This document shows positions 28,801 to 40,843 of a stretch of DNA of 64,000 nt, piece by piece. A program made the translations under genes and the position numbers. The stretch spans positions 3,482,001 through 3,546,000 of the forward strand of contig NC_084682.1 in NCBI RefSeq assembly GCF_028389875.1, written 5' to 3'. Origin of the DNA: Rhea pennata. Its lineage: Eukaryota > Chordata > Aves > Rheiformes > Rheidae. Below the pieces are notes generated by a model, which had not been told where the DNA came from, made no database searches, and saw only the letters and a program-made list of their open reading frames with translations. Position 1 is the stretch's first letter. The number at the start of each line of letters is the position of its first letter.

Positions 28801-31800
28801 TACTGTCTGCAGTATTTCATCAGAAATATCCAGTAACAGATGCCATCAGACATCAGATACCGGACTATACAGACCTTCTTCTAATCTAGCTTGTTTTTCC
28901 TTCTGTTTGTGAGTAGATAAAACAGTCTATCACATCAATATTTATATGGCAAAAAACGTAGAAGTCAGATTAATAAAAGAATAATCAAGTTCACCAACCT
29001 GTCCTACGTGTAAAATAAAGCTCAAACAACACTGAGGCTGTGATCTTTGAAGCACAAAGAGATAAGAGGAGTTCTTCATATCTTCATCTACATTTCCTGG
29101 TTACAAAGCCATCTAACTGATACAGCAGTGAATACCTCTTGTGTGAAATATCACACAAGCACAACCTAGTAAGATATCAGTAGTGACATTACCAGAGCTT
29201 TTCAACTATTCCTTTATATGCTCTCAAAAAGCACAGTATTCTGCTGCTGCTGAAGCCTCTTGATTAAAGTACACAAAGCAGCTGTTTATCCTCTCACAGT
29301 AACCAGCAGGTGAACCCAGTTCAATATTTATCACAGGCTTTCACAGATCACTGCTAACCAAGCAAACGTTTTAATTAAGCTGGAACTTGCTTCAAAGAGC
29401 TCATTCAAAATGTCAATCAGCGGGTAAAGGATCAGATACGGTGTCAGGTGAGAGCATGTAATACAAATCCACAACTTTCTTCATCCCATCGTGGTAAATT
29501 AGGCTATTCTAGAGTCCAGACCCTGATTGTAACAGACTGCCAGTCTCCTGGAATGTGTAACAGAAGTCACTCAAACTCTATTGTGAAGGTTGTAAGCAAT
29601 ATGTTAAACTGCAATGGGCTAGCACATTAAGACAGATTCTCTTTGCAGTTGTTTTTTGATACCCCAAGTGTTTGTTACACTACTCTCCATTTACTGTTTA
29701 CTTTTTTTACCTAGTATAAATGGGGATTCCTTAACACAGCTGCCCTAGTTTCTCAGACTACATGCTTTGATAGAAGTAATCAAGAGAGTACCATAAAGGT
29801 ATAATTTCTCATCTAAACTCATACTAGAAATACCCTCTTTTGAAAGAATCAGCAGCTGAAGGACAGAAATGGATTCCCAGGTGCTAGACTGAAAGAAGCT
29901 AAGAACAAGCCACCGCTTTGAGCAGAAGATCCTCCTGGATCTACAGATGTTCTTTTGATGCAGCAACGCTGGGCAGCACTTCTCATGCTCTTAGAACAAA
30001 CAATCCATTCTCTCTCTGCTGGACTATAAAAAGTAATACTTGACAAGAAATTAACTTCACTTTGAGCACAGAATTGACTGCAATAAAACCCAGATGTAAA
30101 AAAGCAAGTTTTATCCGACTGATTAAGAAAAATAAAAACGGAGGAACTCCTCTTGCACTTTCCAAATTTTATGTATTACTTTACTTGGAAACAAATGCAA
30201 ACTTCTTTGCCTTTCAGCAAATGTTAGAAATTGGTTTTCAATCAACGTGCACACCTAGTAAGCATTAACAGGAATGGCTTACATTAAAAGAAAGAGACGT
30301 AGGTATACATTTTCAAACATGTTCAAACTAATATGACTCTTCATACTAACTTTGTTTCATCACAGTATTGTCAATATCGGCACTGTTCAGAAGAGCCAGC
30401 TAACAGCTTTGTGAGCGCATGCCTAGTTTAAGGTGATGTACCTCCTAAAACTAATTTTTGCCTGTTGTTTTAAAAGGTGTAAGATAAGCGTAGATTGGAA
30501 TAAACTGCATGTTTATTGTATTACTGTATCATCCTAAATACATGATCAATTATGATAATAGTGATGGAATTACCTCCATTGATTTTATTTCAAACAGGAT
30601 AAACTATATGAGAAAAGTATTTTTGCAACTAACAGCCTATGGTGTGACAGTCTCAACATTTTAAATTTAACCTAGTTAAATAGTACAAAGACTAAATAAG
30701 GCCTTTCTTTCTGAAATTGTTTCTTGATATCAGACCATTTCTCAGTCCCTTAAAGCAAACGTTCACCACAGGCACAATATTATATCCTTTTAAATATAAA
30801 GATTAAAAAAGTTTTTATTTTTCGGTCATTTTTTCCTGATCTCTTTTTTTAAAGCAAAGCTTAGAAAATATGTTTGAAAATGGCATTAATTCATGGCATA
30901 ACCCAACAAAGTTTTTTAAAAATACTACATACCATGATTTCAGTCCAAATCTTTTTATTTCATAAACACATTGGTAAGTCTTTGGATTCTGACTCAACCA
31001 CTTCTTTTTTTCCCCGTAGTAATTGGATTTAAAACAAATTATTGTGTTATAGCTGAGTTTATTTTTTTCTGTTTTTGGAGCCAAAATAGTTCTAATACAA
31101 GAATATATTTCTCATCACCATCGGAGACTGGAAACATCAACTAGCAGGCCAAAACACTCCCAGTACAGCTCCTGGATACATTCCAAATATGGAAGGAGAG
31201 AAGACTGAACCAAAATGTCATGATAATACTTCCAGGCTTACTCTATAGATAATAAATCCAGAACTTCAGTGACCATCCAGTCTAAACTGTTACTCATGCC
31301 CTAAGATAACTGAATAAATTCCTTTTTGGCTTGAAGAGATATTTTTATTTTTTTAAGTAGTCTTTAAACAAGGATGTTCAGTAATAAATAGTCCTTGGGA
31401 GTATATTTTGTGACTATCTGCAAAATCAGACCCATGGACAGCACAATGTAACATACTGCTTGACTTCAAAAGACTTGGAAAAATCGGATTCTTACTCAAT
31501 TTTTTACTTAACAAATTGTCAATCTATATTAAAAGTTTTCAGTTTTCTTCACTATCTGAAACGTCTAGAACTTGTAAATCAAGTTTTTCAGATACCCACA
31601 GACAAAGCAAATCTGAGAGTCTATGAAAGAAGAAAAGCCTTTGTCTTCCTTCCAGTGAAGGAAGAAAGGTCTGAAAATCAACAGCACACTCTGCTGGCCT
31701 TTGTATTTCACAGTATCAATTTTATTTCAGTTGCACAAAGCATTTAAAAATCCTACTTGAAAACCTACACACCTATCCCAAACTAATAAAAATTACTTCC

Positions 31801-34800
31801 CCTCAAATAACCTAGAATACAGATTCACTTTTGTCAAGAAAAGATTTAGCTATCAGTATCTTGAAGTAATAGCAAAGTGTCTGCCTTGTTCTTTGTTTAC
31901 AACAGCACAGTGTACTGCAAAGTTGCACTTGAAGTTAAAACAAACAACAATTAAAATAAAAGTTAATTTAAGACACAAAAAGAGCCAACAGCTGTTGGTC
32001 CTAGTTTCAAGTCCTTACATAATATAACGCCATAAACCTACTACAACTTGTGATAAAACAGATTTATACAAGTTGTACAACTGCTGTCACATATTGGAAG
32101 CTAACAGGCTGAATTACTGGGCCAGATTCTCTGCTGTTGGGAAGCCATATCCTAAGTCACCATAGTAGGTTCAGTCCAGTGTTTAGGAGAACTAATTGGA
32201 GAGAAACAATTTAGGCTTTGCAAACCACTGTACTTCAGCTAAGAATAAAATCACATATCCAGTTAAAATGGTTTTCTTAAGTGATTGCACACTGCAATAT
32301 TGTATTTAAATTAGAAGCAAGTCTACAACCATCCTCACTATCTGCATTTATGTTAAGGCTAATATTATCAAACATGGCTAATGATTCTAAGTAGTTATTA
32401 GGACCTGAGATGCCTTAAAGGGTCTGATCATTTAAACATGCTGAGCATTTAAGCCCTGAAAATTAGACTAGACATAAGTTTAACACTCAAAAAACTCAAA
32501 AAGCAATTTGGGAATTCCTTTACAAATATATTTTGATCTAATTCTTTTTACAAATACCACTTAAGTCTCTTATAGACTATTTCTATAACTGCCTATACGT
32601 AAACCATGTTTTAAATGTGATTCATATTTGGTGATTCAGTGAGTTCTGTATTTTCAGGATTTCATGACCCTACAGTATAAACAGATTGCTATACTAGCAA
32701 AGTACTAGGATATATGAAAAACATGCTGAGAGACCAAGGTACTCTGAAGTTAAGCTTTAACTATAGCTTGTTAAAAAAGAAATCTTTAATAGTAACAATA
32801 CTATTCTAGGATTTGAAGTCAAGGTTCATCCATATTTATGTGCAACTAATATTGCAGTTTTGCTGAAGGAACCGTCTTCCTGTCTCCCATCATCTCCTTT
32901 ACCATAGCAGCATAAACTACAGAGAAAAAAAAAAGTTCTACTATACAGTCACTGTTTAACAATTTGATCCTAACAGATGAAAAAAGTAATATGTATTTGT
33001 CAACTTAGCAAGACTATCAGTTTTGAAGTCACTAATTTACAACACAACTTAAAAGCAGTCATTCATGTGATGAGTGTTCAGCCTCTCTCTCACCCCTTGA
33101 AATAAAGAATGTGTGAAATTTTTATAATGATGGAACACAGCCTCAGTCCCAGATAAAGAAATCCGACTAGAAAGGTCCCTCAGATGATTAGGATCCAGGA
33201 ACAGGATGCTGCTTTTAAAAATTAAGTTAATTTTTTAGGGTATTTGTTTTCTTTTACCACAAGAAGCACACAGTCACAGAAGATAAGAGTTAAACTCTAT
33301 ACCTACTCAAAAATAAAAGAAACTTACAATACTTTCAAATGTTTTAATTGTTTGATACTTCTCTTAAAAATACATGAAGCAATTTCTAAAATATATAATA
33401 AAACAGTAGTTTTACAAATCCAGCTTGCACCTAAATACAGAAAGTCTCAGACTTACACCAAAGGGAACCACAGATGATGTACTCACCCTAACAGGAAAAG
33501 GAAAGACCATTTTGGTGTTGAACTATTAACACAAGGGAGTGCTTCCCCAGCAATTTCTCAGTTAGCTGGCAATGAGTCCACACTATCTCAGAAAATGCAT
33601 TTTTTCCTTGCTAGACATCACCGCTAGCAGTAAAAGCCATTGTAGTTCTCATTATTGATAGTGACAATAAATTACTTCAAAGCAATTTATATACTTGCAG
33701 TTTGGAAATCTTTACATTAATTAATAGAGCAGGACACGTAGTGCATTCTGAAAATATATCTTTTTAAGCAGAGTTTTCATGAGCAATTTTATTGAAGCAA
33801 AATCATTAAAAAGTTGATCTCTCTTGAACTGATGCAAGAACTATATTACTGTATTACTTACTTTTTTAGGAGAAAAAACAGTGGTTTTCACACTTTTTTC
33901 AGAGTGAACAATCAGCTCCCCATTCTTTCTCTGATGATAAACTTCTAATGCATCAACTAGCTGCACTCCTTTTGTCAAACAATGACGTTTTCTAACCTGT
34001 TGGGGAGAAAAAGTACTATGCTCAAATACAGAGGACAGAAAAATGCGTTTACACTAGTGGTCGGTGATTTTGTCTCAATTTTTCTTCCCACTGTGAGCAT
34101 GTTTTGTTATTACACTGCATTGCTAATATTCATTAACAGTTTAACCAGATCTAAGCCACACAAAACTGATTTCACAAAAGTTACAAAATTTTAATATAAA
34201 ATACATACAAAAAAAAACGTAATTTTTAACCTAGTCTCAAAAAGCATGTCTTGGAAAATGCATTCAATAAAATAATCTAGTTATTTCTACATATAAACAG
34301 AAAAGTAGATTACTAAACTGTTAGCAAGCTATCCTACTGCATGTTCCTAGACAGCAACAATCCTTTGCTAACATACACTTCTAAAATAAGTATTCTGCAA
34401 AAAGTTTATTTGATATTCATGCAAACTAAATTTCAAACTGAACTAGGCCCCCATTCTAATAATGTTCTTGTTTTCACTGTAATCCTATGTATTTTAGAGA
34501 CTGACCAAACCTGACGGAACCTTCTTTGGCTCTTACTGAGCAAAAAAAGAGCATGTATACCTTTTCTTAACTAATCAGTATCAGTCTTCTATTATTTCAC
34601 ATTGTTACAAAACTGGTAGAAGTTATGATGGTATTATAGATAGAAACAGGAAACTTCCAAAACTAAAATAACAAGAAATAAATTTAAGACATATTAATCA
34701 ATCTAAAAACTAAACAGAAGTAACCATATTATCAATACTCTGAAAAAACACAAAAACTATTCATAGTGCACACTGGAGACACAAGTACTAAGTCATGTGA

Positions 34801-37800
34801 TAGCAATACCAACACAGGTAAAACTGTTAGAGAAGTATTGCACTACATGCAGTAGGCCAGAGATAAATTCATTTGACAGGATATAAAACAGAACTGTAAT
34901 TCATACACAGCAGTATTTATATTTTTAATACATATTTGCAAGAGCACTTTCAGCTCCAGAGTATCGTGCTTCAAAATATTACATTCCAACTGGTGATACA
35001 CACATGCAACGAGTATGTAGTTAGTATGCAACCAGCAATAGTATGTAACAAGTAATTTATGATGTGTTTTCATGTTATACGTTAAACAAACAAAAAAAAA
35101 GTCCATCTAAATTATGACAGTGACATGACCCAGTTAATCCCTCTGCCTTCCTCTAAAACGCTGATTGATATTTAACAGCTTGGTTCGGCTATGCCTGAAT
35201 TATCTTATTGCCAATAAATTTTGCTCACCTGCTGCTCAGTTTCTAAAGAGCGAATCCTTTTCCTGTCTACTTGAAAATCATCATTTTCATCACTACAAAG
35301 AGATGCCCTTTTTTTGGCAGACAATTTTGAAGCTAGGGTTTCATTTTCCTGATGTTCTGTAAAAAGGGCAAGTGCATGTCCATTACTAAGAACACGTTAA
35401 ATAAAGGCAACATTTCTAAAAACAGAAATTACTATACATATAGTTAAGACAGATGACATATGAAATAGTAGTGGATATTTCCTGGACCATTTTACCATCA
35501 TTTCAAAACAGGGCTGAATCATGTACTACTATTATGATAGCAAAAAGAATCCTTGACTTGAAGAAAGCAAACAAAAGACATCGCTGACTATATATTTTAC
35601 TTCTAGAACAGATTTTGGCTATCTATGTATGAAGCAACATGATTTAAATTTGTTTCTTAAAGTTCTGTTTCTCTCCATAAATTAGGTTTAAGATAGATAT
35701 AGATACCTAGGTATATATTCTTATGGGTACATACAGTATCCAACAAAAATGAAGAAAAGATTTTATATATATATATATTTAGTTTAGTTTACTTCTATAG
35801 TAAGTCCTGAGGGCTGAACAAATACTAAAGGTATTAATTTAGGAAGCACAGCTGAACAGGGACTTAGCATAACTGTAAAGGATCAGTAGAGTAAGATGCT
35901 ACCTTTGGACACTTTCACAGAAGACATTTCTTAAAAACTCAGTTAAGAAATAAATATCTTTATTTTCTTGTATGTACTTGATATTATGGCTAACTGCAAG
36001 AGACTTTATTTTTAGAACAAAAATAACATCCTCATAATAGCTGTCAATCGTTTGCCAAAGTCATAATGCTGAACTAAGACAGTGAAGATCAATATCTTCA
36101 GCAACTGTGAATGAGGCTTCCTTGAGGCATTTCACACCCAATTGTTGTCTCCAGCAAATAAACTCTTTCTGCACTTATTTTTCCAGCTAACTACTCATGT
36201 CCCTTAATTTTTACAGTTTTACAAATTATGTATTTTGCAAAATCAAGTGAAACTAACTACAGAACTGCACTGTGAAATGCCTGTTAAAAAAAATCCCAAG
36301 CACAAAAAATAAACCTTTATAATCTCCTTTTCCTCAGTTATAGTTACCTAACATATTTCCCTTAACAATAGACACTTTCAGGGAAAACAAGAATTTATAG
36401 TGGCTCTTTGTGTCTACGAACATACTCTCTCTCTCTCTTTCTTTCTGTATCTGACCAGCAGGACAGGTGTTACAACACCTTCCCTGTCAAGGGCAGTGAT
36501 GTGCTTTTGTAGCAAGGGTTTTATTAACACACATGTGTGTGCTACCGAGTAAAATATTCTAGGCCTATATGCAAAACTTGCAAGTTTTGTGTTGACTCTA
36601 ACATATTTAATATATAATTCAGGAACACCTTTTTTTAATCCCTTTAAGCTTTAGCTTACAGTACAAATGATCTACTTTCCCAGAATTGAGATTCCAGAAA
36701 ACTAGTAAATACTACAAGAATTCAAGTTTTCCAATTCAAGGTATATACTACAGCAGTGCTGATGATTCCTTCTGGAACTGTCAGTTGGCCCTCACAGTTC
36801 AAATCCGCAAAACAGAACACAGAATGCCAAACCGGGGGTGGGGGTGGGGGGTGGGTACCCCCACACACACACACAAATACTTTTACCTACAGTGCAGTCC
36901 TATTGCATGTCTTTTTTCAGTCACTCGAACTAGGGTGAACAGAACGTCCAGATGTAATTAACAATTCAGAGAAAGGTTAGAAGGTGGAAGTGTTGAGATC
37001 AAGGTCCAATGGCTAGTTAACAACCCCTACTACAAAATGAGGGATTTACTAAAAGCTACCTGTGTTTGTTAGTGAGGTTTCAGTTTTTATGGAAGTTCCT
37101 GCTTCATAATTATTAAAAGAACAAGAAGCACCATGATTCACACTTGCTGCAGCCTCGTTGCTCTCAGATTGGGAATGACATGTACAACGACATGGCAATG
37201 AAGTCTCTGGCTTTCTGTCTTCCTTTTCACATGAGGATTTAACCACTGACTTCTCTAAAGAAGATAAAGGACACAGTCATTTTTCTTCTATTAAAAAAAA
37301 CTATATGGGACTATACATTAGAACTAGACTTTCAAAATAGTTAAGATGAAAGATTTTGTTTAGGTACCAGTTTCTAATCACCAGATCTGTAAATTACACA
37401 CTTTTAAAAATGAGATACATGCAAGCAACTTATAAAATCCTTATTCTTTCAGTTGCATATAAACCAGCAGAGATTTAGATTGTTTTAAGTTTATGAAACA
37501 CCACCTTAACTAAGAGAATAGGTATCACTTAGGAACTTTAAAAAAAAATGCACATACATCAAAGACTTTAAATTTCCTCTGAATGTAAGTCATACTGAAT
37601 CGCAGCTCACAATATTTTTACCACAGTATAATAAATTTGGCAAGCTACACAAATCACCAAGTTTTTGGATCTTTAGCACTGTTCCTTATACTTAAAGGAG
37701 TGGCGGGTCAGATCTGAAGCATCAAATACACAGCCATGAAAGGCCCAACTCAGAATCAGCAAAGAAAAGAAAAGGAACAGATATAAAAGCTTACTTTCAA

Positions 37801-39320
37801 ATTGAGTTCTTCACAATAAAGCATTATAAAATTTTTCAAAAATACAAGAAGAAAATTCTTAAAAATTTTTAAGTGCTATTTTGAATTGGACTTCATTTGG
37901 TCCTTTTACACATTATGGATGTGATCTATATCATCTATTTTATTTGTATTATAATCCTTGAGTCTTTATGTACAATACAGTCTGAACAAGCTGTCATCAC
38001 TCCTTGAAGAACTGCAATGCAAAGAACTGTAAAAACTTACAAAACTGAAAAATACACCTCTTTTTCAATCCAGTCTGCATAACTACGAGCCACAAATGTT
38101 TTCTTACAGAGTTCCAACAGTCATATTGCCCCTTAAGATAACAGATATCTAAATCCATTTTAACATGAAAACTACATTGCTTAATAGTATTGGCCACTAC
38201 TGTTTTGATTGCCTAATGCCATTTTACTATTAAGGCTGTACATATAATGATGGACAAATACCTGCATACATTCCTCAAACCAAATATTTAAAGGTTGAAT
38301 TGCAAAAAAAAATATTATAATTTATTTCAGCAGTAACAACTGAGCAACTGGACACCAATATAACTTACCATACAGGGACTGTTGCCATGATAACGCAGAG
38401 CAAAGTAATGCCAAACTTTTGCCACTTCCTGTAGGGCTCTCCAACAAACAATGTTGCCTGTTATTTAACCCCTTAACAATCTTAAAGGAGAACAATGAGA
38501 ACAAAACCATAATTAACAGAGACAGCAAAAAGAGTATTTTAACTACGCTAAAAGTAACTTCTAAAATTAGACAAAGGCACTAGTTCTCATTAAAAAAAAT
38601 CAGCAACAAAAAAACCTCTGACTACTGCTCAGAGGTTCACTTACAGGGAACTTATGAAGTACTTACCTGCTAAAGTAATATCTGATGGGACTGACTTTCT
38701 TTCTGTAGTCTTACAGAACCAAAGCATTTAAAACATCTGTCATGGAACCAAAATATTCATCTTGCAAAGAAAAAGATATTTAAACTTCCTAACTTAAATA
38801 TAAAATATTTAAAAACACTACTCTTGAAAAAATTATTAGAACATTACATTCTGATTGAAGGGTGTGTTTCAGTAGAACATTCCCTCCTTGTACAGCTAGC
38901 TTATATATTACACAGTACATAACTTGGTTCTTAGCAAAAACGTTCAGCCTACAAATCTAAGATGTATTTCAACATTCCAAAACATTATTACTATTTTATA
39001 ATCCAGATATCACAGATTCCTAATCATAGGTCACATATCACTGTATAGCACAAGCTTGTACAAACAGAGAACAAAGAAACACAGAAATACAGTAAGTTAC
39101 ATTACAACTGAAATACTGAAAATAATGGAGGCTCTGAATTGCATATTTTTCTAAAGGTTGATAAGAATTGCAAATCATAAACACTTTAATGTTCACTAAA
39201 GTGAACATTAATATAAATTCTACTTACAGCATTCATCATAGCTAGTTGTGATGGATAAGCCTTGCAAGGGAATATAATTTTCACTCCACCAATAGTATAC
39301 TCTGATACGTCAGAGGGCAT
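15446..39320 (-). CDS. BRIP1: BRIP1 (FANCJ) DNA helicase, 5' part: 13 coding exons, codons 1-709
   Basis: BRIP1 is a nuclear superfamily 2 iron-sulphur helicase that unwinds DNA 5' to 3' in crosslink repair, binds BRCA1 and resolves G-quadruplexes. Joined exons (minus): 39228-39320, 38369-38480, 37060-37254, 35229-35356, 33862-33996, 25194-25478, 22962-23183, 22220-22419, 18017-18149, 17355-17506, 16298-16469, 16044-16181, 15446-15607. All have GT-AG borders and phases fit throughout, giving 2127 nt. Visible motifs: Walker [10 protein letters not shown] with K52 (same number as human), motif Ia FGTRTHKQ at 257-264, iron-sulphur cysteines C292, C308, C320 and C360, DEAH box 403-406, and LTSGTLSP at 622-629. 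The start [12 protein letters not shown] matches the vertebrate start, with A at -3. Motifs IV-VI and the BRCA1-binding tail are absent because the gene runs off the left edge. The exon model is sequence-derived; the identity rests on recalled vertebrate BRIP1 proteins. Odd point: alanine replaces the usual proline after C360. Confidence 0.95.
16044..16181 (-). CDS. BRIP1: BRIP1 exon 13, LTSGTLSP motif, codons 610-655
   Basis: The acceptor is TAACCTAG and the donor CAG|GTAAAA. It encodes [20 protein letters not shown] followed by [27 protein letters not shown] is the helicase motif shared by XPD-family proteins. Confidence 0.95.
16298..16469 (-). CDS. BRIP1: BRIP1 exon 12, codons 552-609
   Basis: The acceptor is TCTGTATAG and the donor GTG|GTAAGC. 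It encodes [18 protein letters not shown] and [14 protein letters not shown], close to human BRIP1. It is followed by a short 116-nt intron. Confidence 0.94.
17355..17506 (-). CDS. BRIP1: BRIP1 exon 11, codons 502-552
   Basis: The acceptor is CTCTTACAG and the donor AGCAG|GTCAGT. It encodes [12 protein letters not shown] and [14 protein letters not shown], aligning with human HFSAVLQKEEK and the following segment. The downstream intron is 885 nt and unremarkable. Confidence 0.93.
18017..18149 (-). CDS. BRIP1: BRIP1 exon 10, codons 457-501
   Basis: The acceptor is GTCTTACAG and the donor CAG|GTAATG. It encodes [12 protein letters not shown] and [12 protein letters not shown], ending ITFPILQ, matching the vertebrate stretch between motifs II and III. 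The next intron is 510 nt with nothing notable. Confidence 0.93.
18150..22219 (-). other. BRIP1: BRIP1 intron 9 (4.1 kb)
   Basis: This intron contains A23 followed by (GA)n at 19792-19830, adjacent C and A runs around 20297-20318, and a strongly pyrimidine-rich plus-strand stretch at about 20660-21000. Open frames of 135-140 codons on the plus strand (18683-19322 and 20642-21064) show no recognisable protein. Confidence 0.55.
22220..22419 (-). CDS. BRIP1: BRIP1 exon 9, DEAH-box exon, codons 391-457
   Basis: The exon begins with ATG (internal Met391) right after acceptor TGTAG and encodes [17 protein letters not shown] (motif II, residues 403-406). It ends AA|GTAAGG in phase 2. Its polypyrimidine tract is a pure 39-nt T run in the transcript. 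Exon skipping (200 nt) would shift the frame. Confidence 0.95.
22424..22462 (+). repeat. A39 homopolymer forming the BRIP1 exon 9 polypyrimidine tract
   Basis: 39 consecutive A residues on the plus strand, T39 in the transcript, sit 4 nt from the exon 9 splice junction. Confidence 0.9.
22962..23183 (-). CDS. BRIP1: BRIP1 exon 8, last two Fe-S cysteines, codons 317-390
   Basis: The acceptor is TTTTTAG and the donor AGT|GTAAGT. It encodes [12 protein letters not shown], with C320, and [16 protein letters not shown], with C360, completing the four-cysteine iron-sulphur site, then [15 protein letters not shown]. Other vertebrates have CPY at the C360 motif; here it is CAY. Confidence 0.95.
23184..25193 (-). 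other. BRIP1: BRIP1 intron 7
   Basis: This is a 2010-nt AT-rich intron between the two Fe-S exons. I see nothing in it beyond short A-runs and random open frames. Confidence 0.6.
25194..25478 (-). CDS. BRIP1: BRIP1 exon 7, motif Ia and first two Fe-S cysteines, codons 222-316
   Basis: The acceptor is TTTTTTTGCAG and the donor CAC|GTGAGT. It encodes a cysteine-rich start ([10 protein letters not shown]), then [14 protein letters not shown] (motif Ia) and [13 protein letters not shown]292 and C308 are the first two iron-sulphur ligands by alignment to human C283 and C298. Confidence 0.95.
25479..33861 (-). other. BRIP1: BRIP1 intron 6 (8.4 kb)
   Basis: This is the largest closed intron in the window. 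It contains an A41 homopolymer at 25838-25878 and an (AAAT)5 tract at 27601-27620. I found no exon, RNA gene or mobile element that I recognise; short open frames in it look random. Confidence 0.6.
25838..25878 (+). repeat. A41 homopolymer
   Basis: 41 consecutive A residues in BRIP1 intron 6, with no retroposon body or target-site duplication that I can see beside it. Confidence 0.9.
33862..33996 (-). CDS. BRIP1: BRIP1 exon 6, codons 177-221
   Basis: The acceptor is CCCCAACAG. The exon opens VRKRHC, completing the basic cluster, and ends SPKK before GTAAGT. This low-conservation region precedes motif Ia. The downstream intron is long (8383 nt). Confidence 0.9.
35229..35356 (-). CDS. BRIP1: BRIP1 exon 5, codons 134-176
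   Basis: The acceptor is CTTTTTACAG and the donor CAG|GTGAGC. It encodes [12 protein letters not shown], then [14 protein letters not shown], matching the vertebrate region that carries the basic nuclear-localisation cluster. The next intron (33997-35228, 1232 nt) is plain AT-rich sequence. Confidence 0.93.
36834..36855 (+). other. Four-run G-quadruplex motif in BRIP1 intron 4
   Basis: Runs of 5, 5, 6 and 3 G separated by single T residues lie on the plus strand, the template strand for BRIP1 transcription. Single-nucleotide loops predict a very stable parallel quadruplex. A short C-run and a (CA)n tract follow at 36857-36874. The rest of the intron (35357-37059) is AT-rich, with a (CT)n tract near 36424-36438. 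Confidence 0.85.
37060..37254 (-). CDS. BRIP1: BRIP1 exon 4, codons 69-134
   Basis: This exon encodes a poorly conserved insert between motifs I and Ia. It contains the cysteine cluster PCRCTCHS, equivalent to CCCACHS in human BRIP1, followed by a Ser/Asn/Thr-rich stretch. The acceptor is TCTTTAG and the donor ACAG|GTAGCT. Phases agree with both neighbours. Confidence 0.9.
38369..38480 (-). CDS. BRIP1: BRIP1 exon 3, Walker A exon, codons 32-69
   Basis: The acceptor is CCTTTAAG and the donor G|GTAAGT. It encodes [23 protein letters not shown]52 is the ATP-binding lysine. It ends in phase 1 after QQSLY. The following intron (37255-38368, 1114 nt) is AT-rich with no further feature. Confidence 0.95.
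39186..39211. repeat. Perfect 12-bp inverted repeat beside the BRIP1 exon 2 donor
   Basis: Arm TTAATGTTCACT at 39186-39197 pairs perfectly with AGTGAACATTAA at 39200-39211, leaving a 2-nt loop. In the BRIP1 pre-mRNA it sits at intron positions +17 to +42, close enough to affect the 5' splice site. Confidence 0.85.
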
Positions 39321-39344
39321 CGTCACCTTTCACCCTGTTTATAA
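39228..39344 (-). CDS. BRIP1: BRIP1 exon 2, start codon, codons 1-31
   Basis: The exon begins with 24 nt of leader (39321-39344) after acceptor TTCTATTGCAG. The ATG is at 39320, and coding runs 39228-39320. It encodes the N-terminal Q-motif region ([18 protein letters not shown]), ending MMNA before donor GTAAGT. A perfect 12-bp inverted repeat lies 16 nt past the donor. The following intron (747 nt) holds nothing else. Confidence 0.93.
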
Positions 39345-40843
39345 CTGCAATAGAAATAAAAAAAAATACTAACCAGTTAATATTAGCAAACATGGGAAAG
39401 TCTGAAACAACATACAGCAGCAAACAGAAACAAGCAGAAATTGCTAACCTGTTAAGAGGGTTAAGTGGCTCAGGATACTAAGAAAATTGCATTCAGGAAT
39501 TTATATATATGACATTAGTTCAAACCTGGTCCTCGTTACAAACAAGAACAAGTTAACATCTGATAAGTAATATTAGCAATTAAGCAGTTTAGAAATGACT
39601 ACAGATGAACTGTGCACATCATCCTAGATTTTATTTTGCAGAGTGAATATTGGCTAGGACATGAACCCAAATCCTTAGTGGGAAAAGTACTTTAGGATAT
39701 TAAATAACTACAGATAATCAGTTTTTCAATTCTGCAAGTTCATTAACTTGAGCTCCAAGACACTGCAAGCTACAGTGATACAGCCTACCACTATGGCTTC
39801 TAAATATTCCTTTTCATTTTGCAGCAGCAAGAAGATTAAGACTGGACACTGACTTTAAAAATGATATGTTTTCTTTCTTACAGTATTAATACAGTAATTA
39901 TTCAGGGGGGGAAATGAGTTGTAATTCACTTGACTATTCTGTTTATTTTCTTGCACTTCTTTCACTTTGGGAAATAAAAAGAAAGGTTGTGCTGTTTCAG
40001 CAGGTCACTCTATCCAGCTGAGTGTCTGGCTGGACAAACTTTACACCTAGTCCTATCTTCCCTATCATCCTAAAATATTGAAATTATTTAATTAAGAGTA
40101 TTGAAGAGAGACATGAGACTTTTAAAAAGAGCACAGTTTTTAAGCAGCACTAACTTTTATAGGTCTTCAGTTCTCAAAATATCTAAACGTGAATTTAAAT
40201 CAGCAACCTCCTTGAGAAATTGATTCACTAACCTGTGTCCTCATCTGACACTTAATGAGTAAATAAGTGCATCAAAAAGCCACCAACACAGGGCATGATT
40301 CAGCTTCACCGTCAGCTTCCTCAACGGGGAAAAGAAATCCTAACCAAAAGGGATCGCTAACATGAGTTCGCAGCCATGCCCTCCTTCCAGAAACGCAGCT
40401 GCACCTCATTGAAAGGCTTTCCCCTCACACGCAAAAGGCTTCTCTCAAACATTTTTTGAGCAGATCGTAAACAATCTTTGCCTAAGAAAAAGCAAGCCCC
40501 TACGAGAGGGGCGGGAGGGGTCAAGACCGCAGTGCTGCGGCCGTCGGAGACCAGGCTCGGGGAGGAGGGACCCCCCGGCCGGAGCCGTCCCTGGGCGAAG
40601 CAGCAGGCTTCCCCACCCCACCTCCACCCCCTCCCCTGGGGAGGCTTTTGGGGGACTCGTGGCGGGCGCGGAGCGCCAGGGCCAGCTGCTGTCATCCTCC
40701 CGCCTCGGCCTATAAAAGGCACCTCGGCGCTTCTTTTCCCTGTCGGGAGACAGAGAAGCAGGAGCCCCTGGAAAGCCCCGCTCCCCGCGGCGAGCCCAGT
40801 CCGCCAGAGCCGCGCTCCGCCGCAGCACGGCGCGGCCGCTCAC
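39345..40843 (-). other. BRIP1: BRIP1 intron 1
   Basis: This intron lies between the non-coding exon and the start-codon exon. Its upstream third (above about 40.45 kb) is part of the CpG island; the rest is ordinary AT-rich DNA. I see no exon, RNA gene or repeat of note. Confidence 0.6.
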
